Source: Blastocatellia bacterium (GTDB lineage Bacteria > Acidobacteriota > Blastocatellia > UBA7656 > JADIYM01). Taken from it: DNA of 64,000 bases. Both the position numbers and the translations under genes were made by a program. Positions 26,158 to 34,054 of the stretch are shown here, piece after piece. Position 1 is the stretch's first letter. Each line of letters begins with the position of its first letter. The stretch is from positions 62,001 through 126,000 of the forward strand of contig JADIYM010000039.1 of the NCBI GenBank assembly GCA_016705245.1. The letters are read 5' to 3'. The notes beneath the pieces were generated by a model that worked only from the letters and a program-made list of their open reading frames with translations, was not told the origin of the DNA and searched no databases.

Positions 26158-27996
26158 ATGAACAGACGTCTCGCTCGTCTCGCCCTGTGCTTCGCCGCGG
26201 CACTTCTCGTTGTGGTTCCCGTGCAAGGTCAGCGCACGCGCCGCGCGCCGGCGAAGCCGCCGGCCGCTCCCGCTTCGCTCGCCGGCTCACCCGCCGCATC
26301 TTTTCCCGCCGGAACCATGTTTTATGCGGAAGTGTCGGACACCGCCTCGATCATCGACCAGATGGGAGGCGTCGAACTGGTGTACCGGCTCGTCCGCGAG
26401 GGATTCCGCGGCACACCGACGAACAAGTCCACGTCGTTTCCGCTGACCCAGGAGGAATTCCGCGAGGTACTGGCCTCGAAGCTCGCAATGGGAATGCTCT
26501 TTCCTCCCGGCACGCAGCTGGCGAATCTGGGCAGCGTTGATCCGCAGATCGCGGGTGTCGCGCAATCGACATCGCCCGAGGTGTCCGCGCTCGTCCTGAA
26601 GGTGCTTAAGGAGGTCGGCCGGGGGCAGACGCGGTCAGGAGCCCCGCCGGCGGCTGTGACGGTCCGCGGCGCAAAGGTATCAACGTGGGGAACAGGCCGC
26701 GGCGCCTTTGCCGTGACCCAGGTCGGAGACGACTTCGCATTCGGGGATCCGAACGGCGTGAAGTCGATCCTCGACACGGCATCGGTTGCCCCGACTGGAC
26801 GACTCTCCGACTTGCCTGCCTTCAAGGGGGCGAGCGAGCGCGTCCCGGGCCGCCGCCAGTTTTTCGCGTTCCTCAACGGAGCGCCGATCGCGCAGGCGTT
26901 CAACGCGGGGATCGACGAATCCTATGCCAAATCTGGACCGGCGCCGGCGAAGGGAGCGAAAGCGCCCGCCTCAGCGCCGCCCGAGGCCGCCGCGCTCAAG
27001 CGATTCATCGGCATGGAAGCGCTCGTCGGCGGCAGCATCACCGCACTCGCCGAGGGCGGACAGGTCACCCTCCAGGCGGCCATCGAGTTGAATCGGACGC
27101 GCAACGGACTCGTAACCGTGCTCTCGGATCCGCCCGTCATCGAAGGCCGGTCGGCGGCGCTGATGCCGACCGCGACCGACGGCGCGCTTGTCGGCAGCAT
27201 TGATCTCGTCCGCATCTACGACCTCGTCCTTCAGACGATGACTCCGGAACTGTCGAAGAAGCTCGGGATGCCTACACCGCCCGAGGTCATTCGCGAGTTC
27301 GAGACCCGCTACGACATGCGGCTTCGCGACGACTTTCTCGCGGCGTTCGGCAATGAGATTGCGATTGGGGTGATGCTCGAGCCGTCGCCGGCGTCGATGG
27401 CGCGCGTGCAGGACAGCGGAGCACCGCCGGCCCAGAAGACCCCGGGCGTCGAAGATGCGTTCGTGTTGATGGAACTCCGGAATCCGGCTGCGATTCGCCA
27501 GTTCGTGGAGCGTTCCTTCGCGCCGGCGGATGGCCAGGCTGCCACGCCTCCGAGCATTTTCCGCGACGTCGAAATCTGGGGCTCGGGTTCCTTCAGCTTT
27601 GCAATCGTCGGCAACTTTGCCGTCGGCGGCGCGCGGAAGACTGTCGAGGACATCATCGTCTCATACCAGACCGAGCAGGGATTGCTGCAGAACTCGGACT
27701 ACCTGCGTGCTCTCGGCGGAATGCCGAACAACGCGATCGGCGTGCTTTATGTCTCGCCCGATTTCATCGACATGGCCGGACGCCAGGGTGGCCTCAACCA
27801 GTCGAAACCGCTATATCCACAGGGATTGCTCTGGACGCTGCAGAAGGACGGGAGTGGAATCTACACGAACTTCCAGGCGCCGCTGCCAGACATGAAGAGC
27901 CTCTTTGATACTGGAACGAAGCTCGCATTTCTCGAGCCCGAGAGCAGGTCGGTAAGCAAGAACTCGTCGGCAAGGCAATCCACCGTTCGTCGCTGA
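26158..27996 (+). CDS. Secreted protein resembling the DUF3352 family
   Basis: 612 residues with a signal peptide ending near VVVPVQGQ. No enzyme motif is seen. The layout, with repeated segments such as PAGTMFYAEVSD, SWGT-type strands (VSTWGTGRGAFAVTQVGDDFAFGDP), AFLNGAPIAQAF and FSFAIVGNFAVGGARKTVEDII, recalls DUF3352-type secreted proteins that assess substrate-like paralogous halves. It starts 46 nt after the WD40 gene, on the same strand, so it may belong to the kinase locus. The family assignment is a weak impression; its role is unknown. Confidence 0.6.
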   Translation: MNRRLARLALCFAAALLVVVPVQGQRTRRAPAKPPAAPASLAGSPAASFPAGTMFYAEVSDTASIIDQMGGVELVYRLVREGFRGTPTNKSTSFPLTQEEFREVLASKLAMGMLFPPGTQLANLGSVDPQIAGVAQSTSPEVSALVLKVLKEVGRGQTRSGAPPAAVTVRGAKVSTWGTGRGAFAVTQVGDDFAFGDPNGVKSILDTASVAPTGRLSDLPAFKGASERVPGRRQFFAFLNGAPIAQAFNAGIDESYAKSGPAPAKGAKAPASAPPEAAALKRFIGMEALVGGSITALAEGGQVTLQAAIELNRTRNGLVTVLSDPPVIEGRSAALMPTATDGALVGSIDLVRIYDLVLQTMTPELSKKLGMPTPPEVIREFETRYDMRLRDDFLAAFGNEIAIGVMLEPSPASMARVQDSGAPPAQKTPGVEDAFVLMELRNPAAIRQFVERSFAPADGQAATPPSIFRDVEIWGSGSFSFAIVGNFAVGGARKTVEDIIVSYQTEQGLLQNSDYLRALGGMPNNAIGVLYVSPDFIDMAGRQGGLNQSKPLYPQGLLWTLQKDGSGIYTNFQAPLPDMKSLFDTGTKLAFLEPESRSVSKNSSARQSTVRR

Positions 27997-28097
27997 AGCG
28001 TAGCAGGAGTGTCGCGCAACAGCTTTGGGAGTGCGGGAGCGAACAGTCGCTCGGTCTCGGGCTCCCGCGCGACGATTTCCTTGGGTTGGAGGCGCGG

Positions 28098-28650
28098 ATG
28101 TCCAACGCGAATCGGGAGGACTCGGGCGTCGACGAACGCCCGATGAACCGGCGGGGATTTCTCGGGGCGGCGGCAGCGGCGGCTGGGTCATTGGTGGCCG
28201 TTGCCGGAGGTGGCGTCTCGGCGGTCTACCTGGCCGTTCCGGCGCTCACTGGCAATGGCGAAGCGTCGGGCTGGACGCTCGTGCGTGATGTGGCGACCCC
28301 GGCCGACGGCGGTCCGGCCCGGGCAACGATCGACGTGGTCAGCCAGTCGGGCTGGGCCCGATCTGTGACGCGGCAGGCGGTCTTCATCGAACGCCGGACG
28401 GACGGGACGGTCACGGCCTACTCCGCAAAGTGCCCGCATCCAGGGCTGTCTCGTGGACTGGCGAGCCGCGCAGGCCGATTACTTCTGCGTCTGCCACTCG
28501 AGCACGTGGTCGCGCGACGGGCAGCTCGCGGCGGGACCGGCCAAACGTGGCCTGGATCCTCTGGAGGCTCGTGTGACGCCAACCGGGGACGTGGAGGTGA
28601 AGTACGCCTCGTTCGCGCTCGACACGGCCGAGCGCGTGGAGGTGGGCTGA
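28098..28650 (+). CDS. Rieske iron-sulfur protein, frameshifted inside the cluster motif
   Basis: Twin-arginine exported Rieske subunit of a cytochrome bc-type complex: MNRRGFLGAAAAAAG is the signal/anchor. The [2Fe-2S] ligand motifs are CPHPG-C and CVCHSSTW. An extra G in the run 28443-28445 shifts the frame exactly between CPHPG and the second Cys; removing it gives CPHPGCLVDW and an intact 183-residue protein ending at 28650. Start ATG 28098 has GGAGG nearby. As written, translation would instead run on in the wrong frame into the cytochrome b gene. That is probably a consensus error in a G run; a true lesion would destroy the cluster. Confidence 0.85.
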
Positions 28651-28652
28651 CC

Positions 28653-30065
28653 GTGGGCGGCCACGGCAAGGGTCCCATCGGGCGGCTCGCTGATGCCGTC
28701 GAATCGCGCACTGGACTCGGAGCGACGGTCAGTGCTTCCGTTGACTACGAGATTCCCGGCGGTTCGCGGTGGGTCTACGTCTTCGGCACGGCGCTTTTGG
28801 CGACGCTGCTGTTGCAGACGGTGAGCGGAATACTGCTGGGGTTCTATTACGTGCCGTCCGTGGATCACGCACACACCACGGTTGCCTACATCCAGAAGGA
28901 AGTCGCGCTCGGATGGCTCGTTCGTGGTGTGCATAACTACGGGGCGAGCGCCGTGATCCTTCTGCTCATGGCGCACCTGTCGCGAACGGTACTGTGGGGT
29001 GCCTACCGCGAGCGGCGCGAGGCGCTCTGGCTTTCGGGCATCGTCCTGCTCGTACTCGTGATGGGGTTTGGCTTTACGGGTTATCTGCTTCCGTGGGATC
29101 AGAAGGCGTATTTCGGAACACAGGTCGCCGGCAGCATCGCCGCGAGCGTGCCGCTGGCGGGAACGATGCAAGCGCAGTTGTTGCTCGGTGGCAACGACGT
29201 CGGACAGGCGACGCTTTCGCGCTTCTTCGCGCTCCACGTGTTCGTTCTTCCCATCCTGACGGGTCTTGTGCTCGCACTGCACATACGGTTCTTCCGTCGC
29301 GTGGGAGCGGCGGGCGCCGCGGTTGGGGATTCGTCGATCCTGCGCAGGCGTCCGTATTATCCGGCACAGTTCGCGCGCGACATGGCGGTTTCGATCGTCG
29401 TCGTCGGACTGCTCGTCGGGTTGGCGGCGTGGCGTCCCGCGGTTCTCGGCCCGAAGGCTGATCCCGGGGCCCAGTTCGTGCCGCGTCCCGAGTGGTACTT
29501 CCTGTGGATCTTCGAGCTCCTCAAGGTTGTGCCGGCATTCTGGGGAGCGGTCGTGCTGCCCGGTGTCATCGTCACCGGGCTGGCGCTGCTTCCGTGGCTC
29601 GACAGGGGTCCCGACCGGCGGTTCCGCAAGCGGCTCGTGCCGATTGGAGCGTTTGCGGTCCTGGCCGTCACGGTCGTGTCCCTGACGATCGTGGGTCTCA
29701 CCGCCGATGCGCGCGATCCGAAGATTCAGGCGCAGGAAGAGGCCGCGCGGGCGTATCTCGCCGAGCCGTTCGTGCCTGACGAGATCGGCGGCGCGAAGGG
29801 CGCTACGGTGGAAGTCATCGGGCCGGCGCCCGAGGCGTTTGCGAAGAACTGCGCGGGATGTCACGGTGCGACGGGCGAGGGGAGAATTGGGCCTTCATTG
29901 TGGGGCGTAACGGCGAAGCCGTCCCGGAGCGTCGACGACCTGGTGCAGTTGATTGCGAAACCCGGCACGTACGGACTGGGGGAGGGAATGCCTTCCTTCG
30001 AGACTCTGCCCGAGGCGGAGCGTCGAGGCATCGCGGCGTGGGTGGCGTCCCTGCCGAAGGGGTGA
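28653..30065 (+). CDS. Cytochrome b fused to a C-terminal cytochrome c domain (bc complex)
   Basis: 470 residues starting at GTG 28653, two bases after the Rieske stop. It carries electrons from menaquinol to a c-type haem and pumps protons. Membrane part ~1-350: the haem histidines lie in VRGVHNYGAS/LLMAHLSRTVLWGAYR and RFFALHVFVLPILTGLVLALHIRFF; GFGFTGYLLPWDQ and PEWYFLWIFELLK are quinol-site motifs (PEWY as in bc1-type enzymes). After the last helix, CAGCHGATGEGRIGPSLWG is a CxxCH haem c site with a later Met (GEGMPSFETL). The b-c fusion replaces a separate cytochrome c1. The upstream Rieske gene belongs to the same operon. Confidence 0.92.
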   Translation: MGGHGKGPIGRLADAVESRTGLGATVSASVDYEIPGGSRWVYVFGTALLATLLLQTVSGILLGFYYVPSVDHAHTTVAYIQKEVALGWLVRGVHNYGASAVILLLMAHLSRTVLWGAYRERREALWLSGIVLLVLVMGFGFTGYLLPWDQKAYFGTQVAGSIAASVPLAGTMQAQLLLGGNDVGQATLSRFFALHVFVLPILTGLVLALHIRFFRRVGAAGAAVGDSSILRRRPYYPAQFARDMAVSIVVVGLLVGLAAWRPAVLGPKADPGAQFVPRPEWYFLWIFELLKVVPAFWGAVVLPGVIVTGLALLPWLDRGPDRRFRKRLVPIGAFAVLAVTVVSLTIVGLTADARDPKIQAQEEAARAYLAEPFVPDEIGGAKGATVEVIGPAPEAFAKNCAGCHGATGEGRIGPSLWGVTAKPSRSVDDLVQLIAKPGTYGLGEGMPSFETLPEAERRGIAAWVASLPKG

Positions 30066-30076
30066 CGCATTCATTT

Positions 30077-30173
30077 GAAGCTCTGCGCCTTTGCGGGACC
30101 TTTGCGTCTCTGCGGGAAATCTGACTTGAAGGGAGTTTCTCGCAGAGGCGCAGAGGTCTCGCAGAGACGCAGG
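30077..30173. repeat. Family B hairpin repeat
   Basis: Arms of ~36 nt built of CGCAGAGG/CGCAAAGG-like 8-mers with a few mismatches, separated by about 16 nt. It follows the cytochrome gene closely and precedes the rpsU promoter, so it may serve as the operon's terminator. Confidence 0.82.
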
Positions 30174-30186
30174 GAACGATCCGGCC

Positions 30187-30216
30187 TTGACGCGCGCCTG
30201 GCCTCCCGGCTACAGT
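30187..30216 (+). promoter_or_regulatory. Promoter of rpsU (TTGACG - 18 nt - TACAGT)
   Basis: A -35 TTGACG (30187-30192) and -10 TACAGT (30211-30216) with an 18-nt spacer, about 60 nt before the rpsU start. The same pair of hexamers, with TACACT, occurs before the M16 gene at 34007-34036. Confidence 0.6.
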
Positions 30217-30259
30217 CCCCGTTTCCGCAGCGGACATCCGCCGCGAACACTGCAGGCCG

Positions 30260-30270
30260 AAAGGAGGTGA
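30260..30270 (+). promoter_or_regulatory. Full-length Shine-Dalgarno of rpsU deciding a TTG start
   Basis: AAAGGAGGTGA can pair over its full length with the canonical 3' end of 16S rRNA, and ends 6 nt before TTG 30277. It fixes the rare start codon. Confidence 0.85.
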
Positions 30271-30276
30271 CACGGT

Positions 30277-30480
30277 TTGGCCATTGTTGAAGTTCATCCG
30301 AACGAAAACCTCGAGAACGCTCTGCGACGCTTCAAGCGCCGCGTGCAGGTCGAAGGCATCATCACGGACGTGAAGAAGCGCGCTTTCTACCTCTCCCCGA
30401 CGGAGAAGAAGCGCATCAAGTCCGCGTTGGCCCGACGCCGCGACGCCCGCAAGCGCCGCTACCGCAACTCGAGAGCCTGA
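30277..30480 (+). CDS. rpsU: 30S ribosomal protein bS21
   Basis: 67 residues, MAIVEVHPNENLENALRRFKRR at the start and a basic end (RRRDARKRRYRNSRA) typical of S21, a small-subunit protein that helps base-pairing with mRNA leaders. The start codon is TTG, with a perfect extended Shine-Dalgarno 6 nt upstream. It has its own promoter and is followed by two hairpins, so it appears to be transcribed alone. In many phyla rpsU sits with dnaG/rpoD or with yqeY; here it precedes ligA. Confidence 0.95.
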   Translation: MAIVEVHPNENLENALRRFKRRVQVEGIITDVKKRAFYLSPTEKKRIKSALARRRDARKRRYRNSRA

Positions 30481-30527
30481 CCGCTCACCGACGGCGCGCT
30501 CTTTGCGCCGTTCGTGCCGTACAATCC

Positions 30528-30563
30528 GGAGCGGGATTGCCACCGACGTGGCGGTCCCGCTCC
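30528..30563 (+). terminator. Rho-independent-like terminator after rpsU
   Basis: GGAGCGGGA (30528-30536) pairs with TCCCGCTCC (30555-30563), extended inside by GCCAC/GTGGC, followed by GTTTCGTTTTCC. A smaller hairpin ACGGCGC/GCGCCGT lies just after the stop codon (30491-30511). Confidence 0.65.
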
Positions 30564-30609
30564 GTTTCGTTTTCCAGTCCGATTCTCGATCTTCCGGAGA
30601 GCACGGCCG

Positions 30610-32685
30610 ATGAGCGGCATAACCTCTGAGACGACCGCCGATCGCGTACGGCGCCTGCGCGACGATATCCGTTACCACAACGACCGGTACTACCTCGACG
30701 ATGACCCTGTCATCGCCGACGTCGAATACGACGCCCTCGTTCGGGAACTGCTCGACCTCGAGGCCGCGCACCCCGAGCTTGCCGACCCGGATTCCCCTAC
30801 ACAGCGCGTGTCCGGTCGCGCGGCCGATACCTTCACGAAATTTCCTCACGCGCGGCCAATGCTGTCGCTCGACAACACCTATTCGATAGACGAGCTGCGC
30901 GCGTGGGACGCTCGCGTCCGAAAGGGACTCGGCGATCAGCCGTTTCGCTATGTCGCCGAACTGAAGATCGACGGCCTGAGCCTGTCGATCGCCTACGATA
31001 ATCGCGGCAGGCTCGTCCGTGGCGTGACGCGCGGTGACGGCGTCACCGGCGAGATCGTGACCGCAAACGTCGAGACGATCCCCGGACTTCCGAAGCGCTT
31101 GCCGCCTGTGGCACTTGCGGCGCTCCCGCTCCAGGGCGAGATCGAAGTGCGCGGCGAGGTTTACCTGTCGACCGCCGAGTTCCGCCGCATCAACGCCGAA
31201 AACGTCGAAGAAGGCGAGCGAACGTTCGCGAATCCGCGCAATGCTGCCGCGGGCTCGCTACGGCAGAAGGACCCGGCGGTCACGGCGTCGCGGCGGTTGG
31301 CGCTCTTCGCATACGAGCTATTCGTCGAGGGGGCGAAGCCGTTGCCTGCACAGTCCGAGGCCCTCGACTGGCTTAAGTCGGCCAAGGTTCCGGTCAACGA
31401 CGCGTCGAAGTTGTGCGATTCAATCGAAAACGTCATCGAGGTCATCGAAGGCGCGGGAGCCCGTCGCGACGAGCTCGGCTACGAGATCGACGGTGTCGTC
31501 GTCAAGGTGGACTCGGTCGCGCAGCAGGAGGCGCTCGGTTCGACGTCGAAGGCTCCGCGGTGGGCGGTTGCCTACAAGTTCCCGGCGCGCCAGGTAACGA
31601 CGCGGTTGAACGACATCACGATCCAGGTCGGGCTGACCGGCGCGCTGACACCGGTCGCGGAGCTCGAACCGGTTCTACTCGCCGGATCGACGGTCTCACG
31701 CGCGAGCCTCCACAATCAGGACGAGATCGCTCGGCTCGATGCTCGCGTCGGCGACTGGCTGCTCATCGAGAAAAGCGGCGACGTCATTCCACGCGTAGTA
31801 AAGGTCGTGCTCGAACGGCGGGAGGACGGACTCGTGCCGTTCGCGTTTCCGACAGCCTGTCCGTCGTGCGGAACGGAATCGATCCGCATCGAGGGTGAGG
31901 TCGTTCGCCGCTGTCCGAATCCGGATTGCCCGGCGAAGCGGCTCAAGTCGTTGCTCCGCTTCAAGGAGCGAAAGGCCATGAACATCGAGAAGCTGGGCGA
32001 GTCGCTCGTCGGAAAGCTCCTCGAGACCGGGCTTGTCCGCGATGCGGCGGACCTGTATGCCCTCGATCTGGCGAAGGTGACCGAGCTCGAGCGCATGGGC
32101 GATAAGTCAGCTGCGAACCTCATGGAGCAAATCGAGGCGAGCAGATCCGGTGGCCTGGCGAGGCTGCTCTACGCGCTCGGTATCAGGCACGTCGGCACGC
32201 GGATCGCTCAGGTGCTGGCCGGCGCCTTCGGTTCGGCCGAGGCGCTGGCGGCGGCGACGGAGGAGGAACTGACAGCGGTCAACGAAATCGGGCCGATCGT
32301 GGCGGCGTCCGTGGCGGCGTGGTTCCGCGATGAGGGGAATCGACACCTCCTCGATCGTCTGCGCGATGCGGGTGTCTCGATGGAGGCGCCGAAGGTCGTC
32401 GTCGAAGCGGCGGAGGGCGTTGCCGGGAAGACCTTCGTGCTAACCGGGAAGCTCGAGGGCTTCACGCGGGACGAGGCCGCGGCGCTCATCGCCTTGCGTG
32501 GCGGAAAAACCGCGTCGAGCGTCAGCAAGAAGACGGATTACGTCCTTGCTGGATCGGATGCCGGATCGAAGCTCGACAAGGCCGTATCGCTCGGTGTCAC
32601 GGTGCTCGACGAAACGGCATTCCGGGAGTTGATGGGAGAGGGAGAAGACAGGAAGCTCGCGAACCTTGCGGATGACTCGGACTGA
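30610..32685 (+). CDS. ligA: NAD+-dependent DNA ligase
   Basis: Seals nicks during replication and repair using NAD+. 691 residues. The start ATG 30610 lies just after the terminator; an open frame reaching 30514 would begin inside it. The Ia domain (HNDRYYLDDDPVIADVEYD) binds NMN. The nucleotidyl-transferase core has the active-site Lys in ELKIDGLSLSI and DGVVVKVDS. After the OB fold comes a four-Cys zinc finger (CPSCGTESI to CPNPDCPAK), helix-hairpin-helix repeats (LARLLYALGIRHVG, LTAVNEIGPIVA) and a BRCT domain (GKTFVLTGKLEGFTRDEA). All domains are complete. Confidence 0.97.
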   Translation: MSGITSETTADRVRRLRDDIRYHNDRYYLDDDPVIADVEYDALVRELLDLEAAHPELADPDSPTQRVSGRAADTFTKFPHARPMLSLDNTYSIDELRAWDARVRKGLGDQPFRYVAELKIDGLSLSIAYDNRGRLVRGVTRGDGVTGEIVTANVETIPGLPKRLPPVALAALPLQGEIEVRGEVYLSTAEFRRINAENVEEGERTFANPRNAAAGSLRQKDPAVTASRRLALFAYELFVEGAKPLPAQSEALDWLKSAKVPVNDASKLCDSIENVIEVIEGAGARRDELGYEIDGVVVKVDSVAQQEALGSTSKAPRWAVAYKFPARQVTTRLNDITIQVGLTGALTPVAELEPVLLAGSTVSRASLHNQDEIARLDARVGDWLLIEKSGDVIPRVVKVVLERREDGLVPFAFPTACPSCGTESIRIEGEVVRRCPNPDCPAKRLKSLLRFKERKAMNIEKLGESLVGKLLETGLVRDAADLYALDLAKVTELERMGDKSAANLMEQIEASRSGGLARLLYALGIRHVGTRIAQVLAGAFGSAEALAAATEEELTAVNEIGPIVAASVAAWFRDEGNRHLLDRLRDAGVSMEAPKVVVEAAEGVAGKTFVLTGKLEGFTRDEAAALIALRGGKTASSVSKKTDYVLAGSDAGSKLDKAVSLGVTVLDETAFRELMGEGEDRKLANLADDSD

Positions 32686-32689
32686 GCGG

Positions 32690-33300
32690 ATTTCGGTTCC
32701 GACCGCGGAGCGGTTCTACGCGAGTCCGTCAGAGAGTCCGCGACCGCGGAGCGGTCGATGAAATAGCCGTGGGTCGCGCAGGGCGAGTGCCGCGAGCCCT
32801 CGCGCGACCCGCGGAATCGCCGGACGTAACGCACGACCGCGGAGCGGTTCTACGCGAGTCCGTTAGAGAGTCCGCGACCGCGGAGCGGTCGATGAAATAG
32901 CCGTGGGTCGCGCAGGGCGAGTGCAACGAGCCCTCGCGCGACCCGCGGAATCGCCGGACGTAACGCACGACCGCGGAGCGGTCGCATCGTCAGTCCCGAA
33001 GATAACGTGCGTAGGCGACACCGTGCTCGTCGAGTAATGCTCGAGAACACTGATGTGCAGGTAGACCTCGATCAGTGTCGGTGCCATAGGCCTTGCCCTT
33101 GGGCCCGTGATCGAAATCCGCACAGCTTGAGATGCTTCCCACTCACAACGCAGTGCGACCGCTCCGCGGTCGGCGCGGGGGGGCTGGCGGTTCCGCGGGT
33201 CGCGCGTAGGCTCGTTGCACTCGCCCCCGCGCGACCCACGGCTATTTCATCGACCGCTCCGCGGTCGCGGAATCGACCGCTCCGCGGTCGCGGAAACCAG
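32690..33300. repeat. Family E: 134-bp tandem repeat with an inverted copy
   Basis: A 134-bp unit begins at 32701 and again at 32835, with a partial third copy at 32969; copies 1 and 2 differ at only a few bases. An inverted, more diverged copy lies at about 33159-33296. Units are bounded by the palindrome GACCGCGGAGCGGTC. The tandem-centre-inverted layout recalls a MITE or a decayed mobile element, but no transposase is present. Confidence 0.85.
32990..33142 (-). pseudogene. Possible 50-codon reading frame between family E repeats
   Basis: From GTG 33142 the minus strand reads about 50 codons, with FDHGPKGKAYGTDTDRG in the middle and an end CSRALLDEHGVAYARYLRD. The composition looks protein-like and the stop falls at the edge of the repeat block. 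There is no clear ribosome site, and the 5' end is closed by a stop one codon upstream. It may be a remnant of a gene once carried between the repeats, a small gene, or chance. No family recognised. Confidence 0.25.
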
Positions 33301-33307
33301 GAGGCGA

Positions 33308-33961
33308 TTATGACCGCTGGTCGGCCCGCAGTGGCGGACGGGGTGCTTCCTTGTCGAGCAGTTCCGTCGTGCTCTCGGTGACGCTAGGCGGCGGCTCGGA
33401 CATGTCGAAATCGTACCCGGCCGGCTTTTCGAGCTCTCCGGTCGTCCGCGCGGGAGGAATATACGCCGGCAACGGATCCGAGTTGACGACCGAGACCGGC
33501 CGCGGCGGCTCCTGAAGGGCGGCCTGTTCAGCAGCCTCTTTCCTCTTGCGTCGCGACTTCTTCTTGCCGTCTTTCTCTTCGCGGTACGCATCGAGCGCAG
33601 CCTGGAAGGCCCTCGGGTTGGTGATGCTCTTGCGCAGAAGCGCGGCCTGCACCATGTCCCGGACGGCACTCGCCACCCAGAACAGCATGAAGTAGACCCA
33701 GAAGGCGCCCTTGAACATCACGAACATCGCAATGAAGACGGCGATGCTCGTCAGAAGGTGATAGAGCGCCTTGCTGTAGACCGACGCGTAGGCGATCTCC
33801 ATGTCGACCGCCGCGTCCGACCCCTCGACCGGCGCGGGCGCCAGTGATCCGGTCAGCGCCTGGCTGACCGCCTCGAGGTTCGTGCCGCACCGTTTGCAGA
33901 ACCGGGCCAGCTCGATGCTCTGGGCCCCGCACTTCGGGCAAAAAACTACGTCGTTTGCCAT
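33308..33961 (-). CDS. Zinc-ribbon membrane protein
   Basis: 217 residues. An N-terminal zinc ribbon FCPKCGAQSIELARFCKRCG (two CxxC pairs) is followed by a linker and two adjacent hydrophobic segments (~70-105; LLTSIAVFIAMFVMFKGAFWVYFMLFWVAS). A charged Lys/Arg/Glu stretch and a Pro-rich acidic tail complete it. Such zinc-ribbon plus TM proteins are common and mostly unassigned. It is transcribed divergently from the M16 gene, with overlapping promoter regions. Function unknown. Confidence 0.75.
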   Translation of the reverse strand: MANDVVFCPKCGAQSIELARFCKRCGTNLEAVSQALTGSLAPAPVEGSDAAVDMEIAYASVYSKALYHLLTSIAVFIAMFVMFKGAFWVYFMLFWVASAVRDMVQAALLRKSITNPRAFQAALDAYREEKDGKKKSRRKRKEAAEQAALQEPPRPVSVVNSDPLPAYIPPARTTGELEKPAGYDFDMSEPPPSVTESTTELLDKEAPRPPLRADQRS

Positions 33962-33982
33962 AGGATTCTCAAAAACGGCGCG

Positions 33983-33988
33983 AGTATA
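33983..33988 (-). promoter_or_regulatory. -10 element (TATACT) of the zinc-ribbon gene
   Basis: TATACT read on the minus strand, about 22 nt before the ATG at 33961. Its -35 would fall on top of the -35 of the divergent plus-strand promoter, so the two promoters may compete. Confidence 0.4.
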
Positions 33989-34006
33989 GCACAGCGGAAT
34001 CGCAGG

Positions 34007-34036
34007 TTGACGGTCTCGTCGGGCGGCGTCTACACT
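34007..34036 (+). promoter_or_regulatory. Promoter of the M16-like gene (TTGACG - 18 nt - TACACT)
   Basis: -35 at 34007-34012 and -10 at 34031-34036, with the ATG at 34055, giving a leader of only about 12 nt. Same hexamer pattern and spacing as the rpsU promoter. Confidence 0.55.
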
Positions 34037-34054
34037 CGGAGTTTGCCGAACACC

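Larger units (their letters stand above)
32686..33307. other. Repeat-rich intergenic region (family E)
   Basis: 622 nt without a confident gene. It is filled by tandem and inverted family E repeats flanking about 190 nt of unique sequence, in which one 50-codon reading frame on the minus strand (32990-33142) can be read. Confidence 0.7.

Noticed and set aside
28086..30065. A single Rieske-cytochrome b-cytochrome c fusion protein
   Set aside because: The middle ~70 residues are out of frame relative to the true Rieske C-terminus (CVCHSSTW is in another frame). One extra G explains it, and the separate genes then have a natural 2-nt gap.
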